Below the pieces are notes generated by a model that did not search any database, was not told where the DNA came from, and worked only from the letters and a program-made list of their open reading frames with translations. The position numbers and the translations under genes were made by a program. A stretch of DNA of 34,927 nucleotides from Myxococcales bacterium (GTDB lineage: Bacteria > Myxococcota_A > Polyangia > DRWM01 > JAAZOP01): contig JAAZOP010000401.1 of assembly GCA_012797735.1 (NCBI GenBank), positions 1 through 34,927 of the forward strand. The letters run 5' to 3'. How positions within the stretch are numbered: position 1 is the stretch's first letter; each line of letters begins with the position of its first letter. Positions 27,372 through 34,927 of the stretch are shown piece by piece.

Positions 27372-28292
27372 ATGGTCCCGCCCGTGAAGCGCGGAATGCC
27401 GAGTGCCACGGCTAGATGGGTCGCCATGTGGCGAGGCCTCGCGGACCAGTACCCACCGGAAATGCGCCTCTCTCGCGACCCGCTCGGGCTGGCCTTCGCG
27501 CCTGCGTGGGGCCGGCTCGCAGCGCGCATGACAGAGTGGGTGCCCGGGGCGCGCGCGGTTTTCGCTCATGGCCCCCTGTTCGGGTTGGCCGGGTGGATCC
27601 AGCTCCGGACACGTACCATCGACGACCAAGTCGAAGCCTTCGTTCGTGCAGGCGGGCAGCAACTGGTTCTCCTCGGGGCCGGTTACGATCTGCGCGCCAC
27701 GCGGCTCGAGAGTCTCACCATGGGGGTGACGACCTTCGAAGTGGATCACCCGGCCACGCAGGGGCACAAACAGGACGTGCTCGCCGCCCGTGGAGTCTCG
27801 CCCGAGCACGTGCGCTACCTGGCCTGGGATTTCGAGCAGTCACCGGCGGCGGCGCTGCCCCGGGCGCTCGCCGAAATCGGACATGATTCGTCCCACGCCA
27901 CCCTGACCATCTGGGAAGGCGTCGTGATGTACCTATCGGAGTCTGCGATCAAGAGCTCCTTGGCCGCGATAAGTGCCTACAGCGCCCCCGGGTCCCGGCT
28001 TGTCTTGAACTACGTCGATCGAGGCCGTGCCAAAGCGAAGACGCCGCTCCTCATGGTGGTTCGTAGCGTGGGGGAACCCTACCGAGAGGGACTCGAGCCC
28101 GCCGAAGTCGCCGAGTTCCTGCGTGCGGAGGGATGGCGAGTCGAGGGCAACTGGTCGGACGTCGAGCTCGCCAAGCGTCACTTCCCGCCGCACCTCGCCG
28201 CGCGGTTTCCTCCTCGGGGCGGCTGGCTCGCGCTGGCCGAACGGCAACCATCGGCCATCGACGCCGAATTGCTCGTGCCTCGCCCATCCTGA
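27372..28292 (+). CDS. SAM-dependent methyltransferase, leucine carboxyl methyltransferase-like
   Basis: The protein has 306 residues. The N-terminus has TARWVAMWRG and a DPLG segment. RTRTIDDQVEAFVRAGGQQL leads to the SAM-binding motif VLLGAGYDLRATRL and the acidic strand TFEVDHPATQGHKQ. WEGVVMYLSE is the conserved post-motif loop. These are hallmarks of the LCM/PPM1 superfamily, whose bacterial members often methylate carboxyl or hydroxyl groups of natural products or lipids; the substrate is unknown. ATG 27372 is only 13 bp after the right end of IS91-like copy C, so transcription may start inside the remnant. ATG 27396 is an alternative start. No native 5' region is left. Confidence 0.88.
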   Translation: MVPPVKRGMPSATARWVAMWRGLADQYPPEMRLSRDPLGLAFAPAWGRLAARMTEWVPGARAVFAHGPLFGLAGWIQLRTRTIDDQVEAFVRAGGQQLVLLGAGYDLRATRLESLTMGVTTFEVDHPATQGHKQDVLAARGVSPEHVRYLAWDFEQSPAAALPRALAEIGHDSSHATLTIWEGVVMYLSESAIKSSLAAISAYSAPGSRLVLNYVDRGRAKAKTPLLMVVRSVGEPYREGLEPAEVAEFLRAEGWRVEGNWSDVELAKRHFPPHLAARFPPRGGWLALAERQPSAIDAELLVPRPS

Positions 28293-28668
28293 CTGGAGTT
28301 GATCCGGTTTCGTGGACGGTTTCGGGCTTGGCGATCTGGTGCCGCCAAGCAGGGAACTTGATACCCGATCGGCGAGGACGTGTCGAGGTCGAGTCGGTTC
28401 ACGGTCGGGCCTCCTGCGAGGGGCTCGCCACCGCCCTCGGCGCGCTGGGCGCCTCATTCTGAACCCTGCTCCAGATGGCGCGCAGCGCCGGGATGACGCC
28501 CCCGCGGCGGAGCGCTGCCCCGGGCGGCCGTGCCGTCGTCGCCGCGCGCGCGGCGCTCGGGGCGTTGATCGCCGCGCTCGAGCCGGCTGGATGGATGGTC
28601 GGGACCCGTGGGGACGCTGCCGTCACCGTGGGTGCCGCCCGGCGGCCGAGCCCGCACCAAGCTTGGCG
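28293..28668. other. Intergenic stretch without a convincing gene
   Basis: This 376-bp stretch has open frames on both strands but none with recognisable domains or a good start. The first 170 bp are less GC-rich than the neighbours and may be debris of an older insertion. It lies between the methyltransferase and the 3' end of the convergent PPC-domain gene. Confidence 0.5.
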
Positions 28669-29357
28669 TCACCAGCACCCGATGACGTCGGCGCCCGGCT
28701 CGAAGCGCGTCCAGCCGTCGTCGTCGACGTCCCCGGCGTCCCCCGCGTCCGGATCCGGTAGGCACTGCCCCCGGACCCCGTACGACTCGCCCCGCCGGAA
28801 CTCGAAACAGACCGTGCCCGCCGGACATTCGTCGGTGGTCGACGGCCCGCCGCACTGCCCGCCCATGTAGCAGTGGTGGCCCACGACCTCCCAACACTCC
28901 AGGGAGTGGCAGCCCCGCAGGACCGCTGGGCTCTCGCAGAACGACTGGTTCCGGCAGGGGAAGTCCACCGCGACGATCCCCTCGCAGGCGCGGAGTCGCC
29001 CCCGCAGGCCACGCAGGCGGCCGCATCGCAGACGCCGCCGGTGTGCTCGACGACGAAGACGTCGAGGTCGACCCCGGGATCCGGGCCGGCGACCACCACC
29101 GTGTAGTCGCCTGCCTCCGGCGCGACGAAGGAGTACGCGTATTCCGGACCGGACTCGTCCCACGTGCCGCAACTCCCAGGACAGGCGCCGTAGCCGTCCA
29201 GCACGTCGGTGCTTCCCGCCGCGTCGTTGCGTCCCTCGACCGTCCCGTCGAGGATCCCGCAGCCGAGCAGGCCGGCGGGCCGGCATTCCTGCGCGGTGGC
29301 CGGTCCGGCGCTGCACAGCAGGACGACGGGAAGAACCACACAGGCGACTCTCGGCAT
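28669..29357 (-). pseudogene. Secreted PPC-like domain protein with a one-base frameshift
   Basis: ATG 29357 follows GGGAGG by 5 nt and encodes a signal peptide (VACVVLPVVLLCSAGPATAQ). A pre-peptidase C-terminal (PPC)-type beta-sandwich follows: YAYSFVAPEAGDYTVVVAGP, then GVDLDVFVVEH. At CVACGG (residue 120) the frame shifts. The other frame continues with RACEGIVAVDFPCRNQSFC, then CHSLECWEVVGHHCYMGGQC, and ends GADVIGCW at 28669. Adding one G to the G5 run (minus strand, 28999-29003) restores a single 229-residue Cys-rich protein. This is either a sequencing error in a homopolymer or a real frameshift. Related myxobacterial proteins are surface or secreted; the role is unknown. Confidence 0.75.
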
Positions 29358-29821
29358 GTTTGCCTCCCGACGAATGTCCGCATCACACGGGATCCGTCGG
29401 CCCGGATCGATGCGCAGCCATTTCAGGGTGCGCGCCTGACCCGACGTTCTTGAGCAGCGGGGAGTCGAGCGGTTGGTACATGGCGTCTGTTTCGAAACCG
29501 CAGGCGCGCGAGGCGCGGAGCGCGCTTCGGAAATCGATGCTTGCGGAACGCGGCAAGGGAGACCCCCGCAGCCAGCGCCGTCAGGGCACGGGCCAAGTCG
29601 GCCGCGGTGATGCGCGCGCAGGGTTCCCAGGCCGCCCCGGGTACGGCAGTCATCATGCCCTCGTGCATCGCACGCAGTTCGACAGCCAGGCAGTCGCTGG
29701 AGAACGGTCGCGGACGGCCAGTGCCCCCTCAACGCCTTCTTGACGGCCAAGCATCGGCATCGGCATCGGGCATGTCCATCCGCATCGACTTCATCGGACG
29801 CCTGTGCGATCCTTTTCCCCC
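29358..29821. other. Intergenic region with possible gene debris
   Basis: No complete gene is visible in these 464 bp. On the minus strand about 29545-29715 encodes ELRAMHEGMMTAVPGAAWEP, then ITAADLARALTALAAGVSLA, which has the feel of the C-terminal helices of a TetR-type regulator, but there is no start or DNA-binding part. This is a resemblance only. Confidence 0.3.
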
Positions 29822-30394
29822 ATGGTCGTCCCTCCCCCGCCTGCCGTGGCCCGCGCCGCAGCGTCCGGCTCGCGGCCTGCCCGGCGCGGGATCCGCCTGG
29901 CCGGCGTGGCGCTCGCCCTCGTCGCCGTCGGCACGTTCTTCCTGCCATGGCACGTGGCGATCGACGTCAACCCGTTCGGGGCGCTGTGCTTCGCGCCGGA
30001 CTGCCATCCGGACGTCACCATCTCCGCGCCCAAGGAGTGCAGCGGCCTCGACCACGCCGGAGCCATCGGTGTCGTGGCCGTGCTGGCCACGTTGGCCGCC
30101 CAGGCCGCGACCTTCCTGCCGCGGCCGGCGCGCGGCCGCCGCATCGGTGCCATCGCCGTGATGGTCATCGCCGGCGCGGCCCTGGGTTGGGACTTCCTCG
30201 CCGGTCCCGTCGCGCACCTCTTCGGCCGCGTCGAGACCTACGCGACGACCTGGATCCACCTGGGGTCGCTGGCCGGCGTGTCCGTCACCGCGCTGCTGCA
30301 GATCGTGGCGGAGCGCCGGGGCCCGTCTTCCTCGCCACCCCCCAGCCCCCAGTCCCCGGCCCCTCGCCGGGAGGACCATTCGCCAGCGGACTGA
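29822..30394 (+). CDS. Small membrane protein with four predicted helices
   Basis: The protein has about 190 residues from ATG 29822 (GTG 29804 is possible; neither has a good ribosome-binding site). Four hydrophobic segments are visible: GIRLAGVALALVAVGTFFLP, AGAIGVVAVLATLAAQAATF, IGAIAVMVIAGAALGWDFL and WIHLGSLAGVSVTALLQIV. A loop with two Cys (CFAPDCHPD, then CSGLDHAG) lies between helices 1 and 2 and may be oxidised outside. The tail is Pro/Ser-rich. The family is not recognised and there are no clear operon partners. Confidence 0.6.
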   Translation: MVVPPPPAVARAAASGSRPARRGIRLAGVALALVAVGTFFLPWHVAIDVNPFGALCFAPDCHPDVTISAPKECSGLDHAGAIGVVAVLATLAAQAATFLPRPARGRRIGAIAVMVIAGAALGWDFLAGPVAHLFGRVETYATTWIHLGSLAGVSVTALLQIVAERRGPSSSPPPSPQSPAPRREDHSPAD

Positions 30395-31361
30395 TTGCAC
30401 CCTCCATTGCCGATGTCCGCGCTCGACACGCCCGTGGGTGCCCGCACGGGAACTGGCTGTTGCGCCGTGGCGGACGCACCGGGCGCCTGCCGGTCGCCAT
30501 CGAGAACGGTTGGGTCGTCCCCGAGGATTCACGGAGAACTCCGTCCGTTCGGCTTCGACATCTCGGAGCGCAGGGGATCGCGCTGCCTCCACGGACTTCG
30601 TCGTCGACCGGAAGCGCGCCCGTCGTGGCTCACCTTCCCACGGACCGTTGCGATTGGGACCGGGTCACCGTTCGTACCCCTCCCGGTCCCGGAGGTGGTT
30701 TCGGCGACGGACAGGCGTGCCAGGTCCGGGCTCAGCCCACCGGACGCAGCAACTCGTTCAGCGTCCGCACGGCCTGCTCGGCCGGGCGAGACCGAGGCCA
30801 TTGCGCTGCTCCGCGAGGCGGCCGGGGAGGAGCGCGGCTTCTGGATCCTCGATGCCCTGGCCCGCGTGGACATCGACTGGCTGCTGGCCAACGCGCGCGC
30901 CGTGGTGCCGATCCGTGCGCTCGGCGGCGTGCTCCGGGCCCTGCCCGACCGTCGCGCCCGGGCGAAGCTCCTCCGCGCTCTGGCCCCTTGGGATCCCGCC
31001 GAGCGGGCGGCGGCGCTGGCCGCCCCGTTCTGGGCCGTCGTGCCCGACGCCGCGGCCCTGCGCCGCGCGCTGGAGCGCGCCTGATCCAACAGACCGATGC
31101 GCTGGACGACACCGCGGTGCTCCAGCGACTGTACGAGCGGTGGCGGGCCGTGCGGACGGGGACGGACGACGGCGCCACGCCGCCGCGCGCCTCCTCCTTC
31201 GGCGGAAGGAAGCTCGTGGGCGGATTCCGGCAGACGCGCCGCCAGACCGAGGACCCAACCCGACCGCCGCCCGACCTGCATGGGCCCGCCCGATCGTCCC
31301 GCGGAGCTGCGAGATCCTTCTTCATTGACGCCCCTCCACCCTGGAGACATATTGGCAGACC
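30395..31361. other. Degenerate region with coding fragments
   Basis: This 967-bp stretch holds no intact gene. On the plus strand about 30780-31084 encodes a coding-like, helical sequence (GETEAIALLREAAGEERGFW, WILDALARVDIDWLLANARA, ending LRRALERA) with no start or signal in the same frame. Just after its stop another frame reads DALDDTAVLQRLYERWRAVR, as if the gene were frameshifted. On the minus strand 30732-30785 ends AEQAVRTLNELLRPVG, abutting that fragment. A 6-bp hairpin (31195-31210) lies near the end, without a T tract. The block is best read as joined gene fragments. Confidence 0.4.
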
Positions 31362-32996
31362 ATGATCGTCTCGATGCCGTACCGTATCGCTCTCATTGCG
31401 CTCGCGCTGTTGGCCGGATCGTGCACCGATGGGGTCGGGGCGACGGCGCTCGACGCCGACGCCGTCCCCGAGACCGCGGACGAGGGGAGTTCGGCAGAGG
31501 TCGACGGTGGCCGCGACGACGCGATCTTCGGGGAGAACGGCGAAGGGATTCCGGACGAGGTTTCCGAGGTGATCGGCGAGGGCGGCGACGGGGACGCGGT
31601 CGACGACGCCTGCGTGCCCGTGGAAGAGACGTGCAACGGTCTGGACGACGATTGCGACGGGACCACGGACGGGGCTGCGGCGGCGAGGTCCTGTCGCTTT
31701 GCGTACGGTTCGGGGACCTGCCTTGCGGGCTCGTGCATCCCCGACGTCGCACCGCTGCCGCGGATCGAGGTCACCGAGGGGGTTCCCGGCGGTTTCCGGC
31801 GCGCGGACACGGGGGCCGACTTCATCCCGCGCGGCAACAACTACGTCCGCATCGGCGGGGCGGGGACCGACTGCATCCACACGACGTTTCGTCCGGCCAC
31901 CTACGATGCGGTCGCCGTGGAATCGGCGCTCGCGGCCATGGAGCGCGACGGCTACAACGCCGTGCGCGTGTTCATCGAGCCGGGGCAGTGGTTCTGCAGC
32001 GAGGGGATCGGCGGGCCGCGGAGCACGAGGGGCCTGGACGGCGCCTATTTGGACGCGGTGGCCGACTTCGTCCAACGGGCCGCGCGGCATCACGTCTACG
32101 TGGTGCCGGTCCTGCATGACATCCCCTACAACGACGACTACAACGCGGTCCGTGACGAGGGTTCCGATCCGAACCTCCAGGGTTGGAATGCGAGGTACAT
32201 GCATCCCGGTCACATCGAGGCCAAGCGGCGCTACGTGGCCGACTTCATCGACGGCCTGATCGCGCGGGTCGGGCCGGATCTCCGAACGACGATCCTCGCC
32301 TACGAGTTGGAGAACGAGGCGGCGTACGAGACCTCGGCGAACCCGTTCGCCTTGCGCTCCGGCATGGTCACGACGGCGGACGGCCGCACGTACGACATGG
32401 CCGTGGCGGCCGACCGGCAGCAGGCGGCAGATTCCAACGCGGTGCGGTGGGCGACCATCCTGTCGGACGAGGCCCGCGCGCACGACGCCGGCTGTCTGGT
32501 GACGGTCGGGCTGTATACCTATCGCGCGGTCGGGAAGCCGGGCCCCGACGGTCTCCAGGGCGCCTGCCGGCGGTGCGACGCGGGGCAGTCCTACCCGGCC
32601 TGCGACCCGGACATCGACTGGGGCTGCCGCTACCCGGTGCGGGCCTACGCGCTGACGCACTGGTCGCGGCTGTCGTTTCTCGACGTGCACACCTACCCGA
32701 TGGCGGAGTACGCACTGGCGGACGACCTCGCAAGCCTGGAGTGGTCCACCCTCGCGTTCCCGCGTCCGATCGTGATGGGCGAGTTCGGCGCGTTCAAGAG
32801 CCAGTTTCCGTCGGTGGTCGGCGCCGCGTTCCGGATGCGGGACCATCAGATCGAGAGCTGCAGTTTCGGCTTCCGCGGCTGGCTGTTCTGGACGTACGAC
32901 AGCGCTGAGCAGCCCGAGCTGTGGAACGCGCTCGACGAGCGCGGCGCGATCAACGGCGTCCTCGCCCCCGTAGCACGACCCGATCCCTGCTCGTGA
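31362..32996 (+). CDS. GH5-like glycoside hydrolase lipoprotein
   Basis: The protein has 544 residues with signal and lipobox ALLAGSC (Cys21), then an acidic linker and a MopE-like motif EETCNGLDDDCDGTTDG (88-104) with nearby Cys pairs. Residues about 135-540 look like a (beta/alpha)8 barrel of the cellulase-mannanase (GH5/clan A) type: FIPRGNNYVRIGG, ERDGYNAVRVFIEPG, HVYVVPVLHDIP, the acid/base segment ILAYELENEAAYE (Asn318-Glu319), FLDVHTYPM, and the nucleophile strand IVMGEFGAFKS (Glu474), then FRGWLFWTYDS. Both catalytic Glu are present. It probably acts on a beta-glycan outside the cell; the substrate is unknown. ATG 31362 is chosen, with ATG 31374 possible. Its 3' end abuts a TetR fragment on the other strand. 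Confidence 0.88.
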   Translation: MIVSMPYRIALIALALLAGSCTDGVGATALDADAVPETADEGSSAEVDGGRDDAIFGENGEGIPDEVSEVIGEGGDGDAVDDACVPVEETCNGLDDDCDGTTDGAAAARSCRFAYGSGTCLAGSCIPDVAPLPRIEVTEGVPGGFRRADTGADFIPRGNNYVRIGGAGTDCIHTTFRPATYDAVAVESALAAMERDGYNAVRVFIEPGQWFCSEGIGGPRSTRGLDGAYLDAVADFVQRAARHHVYVVPVLHDIPYNDDYNAVRDEGSDPNLQGWNARYMHPGHIEAKRRYVADFIDGLIARVGPDLRTTILAYELENEAAYETSANPFALRSGMVTTADGRTYDMAVAADRQQAADSNAVRWATILSDEARAHDAGCLVTVGLYTYRAVGKPGPDGLQGACRRCDAGQSYPACDPDIDWGCRYPVRAYALTHWSRLSFLDVHTYPMAEYALADDLASLEWSTLAFPRPIVMGEFGAFKSQFPSVVGAAFRMRDHQIESCSFGFRGWLFWTYDSAEQPELWNALDERGAINGVLAPVARPDPCS

Positions 32997-33365
32997 GCGA
33001 GGGAAGGCCTCCGTCACCTCCAGCAGCACGCGCGCCATCACGCCGCGGTCGCCGGGCCGCACGTCGGGCCGCCCCCGCAACAACGCCTCGACCCGCTCCA
33101 CCCACAGCTCCTCGTGCTTGCGCGCGGCGACGTCCAGCCGCGGCACGGGCGGCGCCTGGGCGGAGACCGCCCGTGTCAGCTTCGGGTCGGCGTCGTGCAC
33201 CGCCCCCAGCCCCTCGATCAGCCCGCGCAGGCCGCGCTCCAGCGGCACCGCCGGGTCGGTCAGCTGCACGAACGACCGCGCCACCACCGCCTCGACATCC
33301 GCCGCGTGCCGCTCGAGCAGCGCCGCCAGCAGCGCGTCCTTCCGCACGGCCCCGCCGAAGGCGAG
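32997..33365 (-). pseudogene. TetR-family regulator, ligand-binding half only
   Basis: Reading on the minus strand, RKDALLAALLERHAADVEAV, then FVQLTDPAVPLERGLRGLIE, LTRAVSAQAPPVPRLDVA and GVMARVLLEVTEAF match the C-terminal helical domain of TetR/AcrR regulators, starting right at the 'KDALLAAL' that follows the helix-turn-helix. The DNA-binding domain is missing: upstream codons read an unrelated sequence (HHHEPVNTSSCSGCQLAFGG). The C-terminal end is also lost where the frame runs into the end of the glycoside hydrolase gene. The gene is broken at both ends by rearrangement. Confidence 0.75.
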
Positions 33366-33401
33366 TTGGCAACCCGAGCAAGAACTCGTATTCACCGGCT
33401 C

Positions 33402-34061
33402 ATGGTGATGAGCAATGACTCGCATCGTCAACCACCCTCCTCCGGACCGTCGGACGAAGCGGCTCCCGGCACGGCACCCTACCCGGCCGGCCGGCCGTAC
33501 GTCTGCCCTCCCTGGATCGGACGGCTCCTCGTCAGCCCCCTGCGCCGCCTGTTCACCGACCCCCGCCGGCGGCTCGGCCCCCACGTCCGCCCCGGCATGA
33601 CGGTGCTCGAGCCCGGCTGCGCGATGGGCTTCTTCTCCCTGCCCTTGGCCCGCATGGTCGGCCCGACCGGACGCGTGGTGTGCGTCGATCTGCAGGCAAC
33701 GATGATCGACGGCCTCCTGCAACGGGCGAAGCAGGCCGGTCTCGACGATCGCCTGGTCCCGATCTGCGGCACCCTCGACGATCCGCGCCTGGAGCCGTAC
33801 GTCGGCCGGATCGACTTCGCCGCGGCGATCCACATGGTGCACGAGGTACCCGACGGCGCCGCCTTCCTGCGCCGCCTGCACGACCTGTTGCGCCCCGCCG
33901 CCCGGCTGCTCGTGATCGAGCCGCGCTGGCACGTGCCGGCCGCGGCCTTCGCCAGGACGGTGGAACGAGCGCGCAAGGCGGGCCTCGTCGAGCTCGACCC
34001 GCCGCGCGCCGGGCGGCCTCGCTCCGCCCTTTTCGAGCGCCCGGCGGAGCGCGCTCCGTGA
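33402..34061 (+). CDS. Class I SAM-dependent methyltransferase
   Basis: The protein has about 219 residues; ATG 33402 or ATG 33408 is the likely start, without a clear ribosome-binding site. After a Pro-rich N-terminus, CPPWIGRLLVSPLRRLFTDP precedes the Rossmann motif I VLEPGCAMGFFSLPLARM. RVVCVDLQ is the acidic second strand, and FAAAIHMVHEVPDGAAFLRR the motif III region. LLRPAARLLVIEP closes the sheet. This resembles small methyltransferases of the UbiE/type-11 group; the substrate is unknown. Its TGA overlaps the GTG start of the next gene by 4 bp (GTGA), so the two are translationally coupled. Its 5' end lies beside the TetR fragment, which it may once have faced as a divergent partner. 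Confidence 0.9.
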   Translation: MVMSNDSHRQPPSSGPSDEAAPGTAPYPAGRPYVCPPWIGRLLVSPLRRLFTDPRRRLGPHVRPGMTVLEPGCAMGFFSLPLARMVGPTGRVVCVDLQATMIDGLLQRAKQAGLDDRLVPICGTLDDPRLEPYVGRIDFAAAIHMVHEVPDGAAFLRRLHDLLRPAARLLVIEPRWHVPAAAFARTVERARKAGLVELDPPRAGRPRSALFERPAERAP

Positions 34062-34423
34062 GCCCCGCGGGCCGCCGTGGGCTGGCGGTCGTGCTGGCCG
34101 CCGTCTTCGTCGGCGTGGTGATTGCGGCCGTCCTGGTGCTCCCGAGGCTCGGGGCGGTCTCGCTGGCCGTCTCCGTCATCGTGCTGCTGCACGTGCTCGG
34201 CTACCTGGCCCTCGGGTTCCTGCTCCTGGTGCTCGGGCCACGCCAGGCCGCACGGCTCAAGCTCCGGATGGCGCGCCGCGGTCGTCGCCGGGCGCCGGCC
34301 GCGCCCGAGGTCTCCGTGGGAACCGAACCGGCGTCGGATTCCCCGGGCTCCGACCCGGCCGACGGAGCGGGGTCGCGGCCGTGCCCGGACCCGCGTTGCC
34401 GACCGACCTCGCGCATGCCATAG
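34058..34423 (+). CDS. Small membrane protein coupled to the methyltransferase
   Basis: A 121-residue frame starts at GTG 34058, overlapping the methyltransferase stop by 4 bp. It has two hydrophobic helices (LAVVLAAVFVGVVIAAVLVL and LAVSVIVLLHVLGYLALGFL, the second extending to LLLVLG) and a basic RLKLRMARRGRRR stretch, so the tail is cytoplasmic. The last 40 residues (after PAAPEVSVG) are low-complexity and coincide with a short sequence related to the right end of the IS91-like remnants, so the natural C-terminus may have been replaced. The family is not recognised. Confidence 0.65.
   Translation: MSPAGRRGLAVVLAAVFVGVVIAAVLVLPRLGAVSLAVSVIVLLHVLGYLALGFLLLVLGPRQAARLKLRMARRGRRRAPAAPEVSVGTEPASDSPGSDPADGAGSRPCPDPRCRPTSRMP
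34319..34360 (+). repeat. Possible fourth relic of the IS91-like right end
   Basis: About 40 bp around AACCGGCGTCGGATT (15 bp identical with copy A at 22270-22284) aligns with the last 40 bp of copy A and its flank, at roughly 34 of 40 positions, including GCTCCG and ACCCGGC. It lies inside the end of the small membrane protein gene, about 85 bp before the next lipoprotein gene. It may be chance in GC-rich DNA, so the call is tentative. Confidence 0.35.
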
Positions 34424-34444
34424 TCGGTGCGAGGGAGAGAGACG

Positions 34445-34927
34445 ATGCGTACGCTGGCCATCGCGGCCATGATCGCGGGCTTGGTCGGGTGCGGCGGCCG
34501 GACGGTGGACGAGAACGCGTGTCTCGGGCCGTTCTGCGGCGAGGTGCCGGACGGAGGGGGCGTGCCGTGCACGGCGACGGCCTGCAACGACTCCTGTCGG
34601 ACGCTCGGCTACGCCGGCGGCGCCTGCACGGCGGACCTCTGCACCTGCACCGGCGCGGCGGACGGGGACGCGGACGGGGACGCCGACGCCGACGCCGATG
34701 CCGACGACGGCGAGACCGGGCCGCTTTGCCCGGCAGGGCTATCGTGGTGCGTCGACCGTTGCGTGGACATCCGCGTCGACCCGGACAACTGCGGCGCCTG
34801 CGGAACGACCTGCGCGGAGGACGAGGTGTGCGGCGAGTTCGCGTGCCGGTTCGCCTGTCCCGCGGGGACGACGGACTGTTCCCGATCCTGCGTGGACCTG
34901 CTGCACGACCCGCGCCACTGCGGCGAT
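34445..34927 (+). CDS. Cys-rich lipoprotein with defensin-like module (cut by window end)
   Basis: ATG 34445, preceded by GGGAGAGA, encodes a short signal with lipobox GLVGC (Cys16). Residues 42-68 (nt 34568-34648) contain six Cys as C-x4-C-x3-C-x9-C-x4-C-x-C (CTATACNDSC, then RTLGYAGGACTADLCTC), the CSalphabeta defensin pattern. An Asp/Ala tract follows, then Cys-rich modules of myxobacterial type: CVDIRVDPDNCGACGTTC and CPAGTTDCSRSCVDLLHD. The frame is open at the window edge, so length and C-terminus are unknown. The build (signal, six-Cys module, acidic linker, Cys repeats) uses the same parts as the CAP lipoprotein at 2373, in a different order. The role is probably at the cell surface; no enzyme domain is seen in this part. 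Confidence 0.88.
   Translation, partial: MRTLAIAAMIAGLVGCGGRTVDENACLGPFCGEVPDGGGVPCTATACNDSCRTLGYAGGACTADLCTCTGAADGDADGDADADADADDGETGPLCPAGLSWCVDRCVDIRVDPDNCGACGTTCAEDEVCGEFACRFACPAGTTDCSRSCVDLLHDPRHCGD

Noticed and set aside
28293-28340. Resemblance of GTTGATCCGGTTTCGTGGAC to an IS3-type end
   Set aside because: It is a vague memory-level similarity with no transposase, inverted partner or target duplication nearby.
31195-31210. Hairpin TCCTTC-GGCG-GAAGGA as an intrinsic terminator
   Set aside because: The stem is only 6 bp and no T tract follows it on either strand.
30732-33932. A long minus-strand frame over the glycoside hydrolase gene
   Set aside because: Only the 32997-33365 part is protein-like (TetR C-terminal domain); the rest is antisense to the well-supported hydrolase.

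Overview
The window is GC-rich chromosomal DNA from a bacterium that looks like a member of the Myxococcota or a related 'deltaproteobacterial' lineage. This rests on a protein with a MYXO-CTERM-like C-terminus (GCSC, membrane segment, RRRR), lipoproteins with the DDDCDG metal-binding-type motif, long Asp/Ala-rich linkers, and Cys-rich modules (CGPDGCGGSCGSC; NCGACGTTC) typical of that group. No rRNA, tRNA or CRISPR array was seen. The class or order cannot be fixed from this sequence.

Region 1 (1-4307) holds two divergent envelope genes: a large lipoprotein with a possible papain/NlpC-like Cys-His-Asp triad, and a CAP-domain lipoprotein with tandem Cys-rich repeats and a defensin-like six-cysteine module. 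Region 2 (4273-9235) is housekeeping: a Tat-exported Rieske protein divergent from rho, rpmE, a DUF1385 membrane protein, prfA and a small unknown gene. Region 3 (9247-17140, minus strand) encodes a beta-helix lipoprotein, a PLAT-like lipoprotein, a membrane-spanning STAND-type ATPase that overlaps a HEAT/TPR membrane protein by 8 bp, and acylphosphatase. Region 4 (17290-21945) is the compact stress/starvation operon prkA-yeaH-spoVR.

Region 5 (about 21950-34430) is accessory and visibly rearranged. Three related segments (A near 22038-22295, B near 23868-24009, C near 26815-27359) share the same right end. C and A carry the C-terminal remnant of an IS91-like transposase. A possible fourth, very short relic lies near 34319-34360. 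Between and after them are a condensation-fold acyltransferase, a truncated lipoprotein, an outer-membrane-like fragment joined out of frame to a PSI-like Cys-rich fragment, a serpin lipoprotein with an inhibitory-type hinge, a short-chain dehydrogenase cut off by the transposase remnant, and a leucine-carboxyl-methyltransferase-like enzyme. Beyond that lie a frameshifted PPC-domain secreted protein, a small membrane protein, gene debris, a GH5-like glycoside hydrolase lipoprotein, a TetR fragment lacking its DNA-binding half, and a class I methyltransferase coupled to a small membrane protein. Region 6 (34445-end) begins another Cys-rich lipoprotein, cut by the window edge, with a second defensin-like module.

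The strongest leads are the repeated IS91-like ends that bracket accessory genes, the overlapping ATPase/HEAT membrane pair as a possible transmembrane signalling unit, and the six-cysteine defensin-like modules inside two different surface lipoproteins. All functional statements are from reading the sequence; no database search was run.
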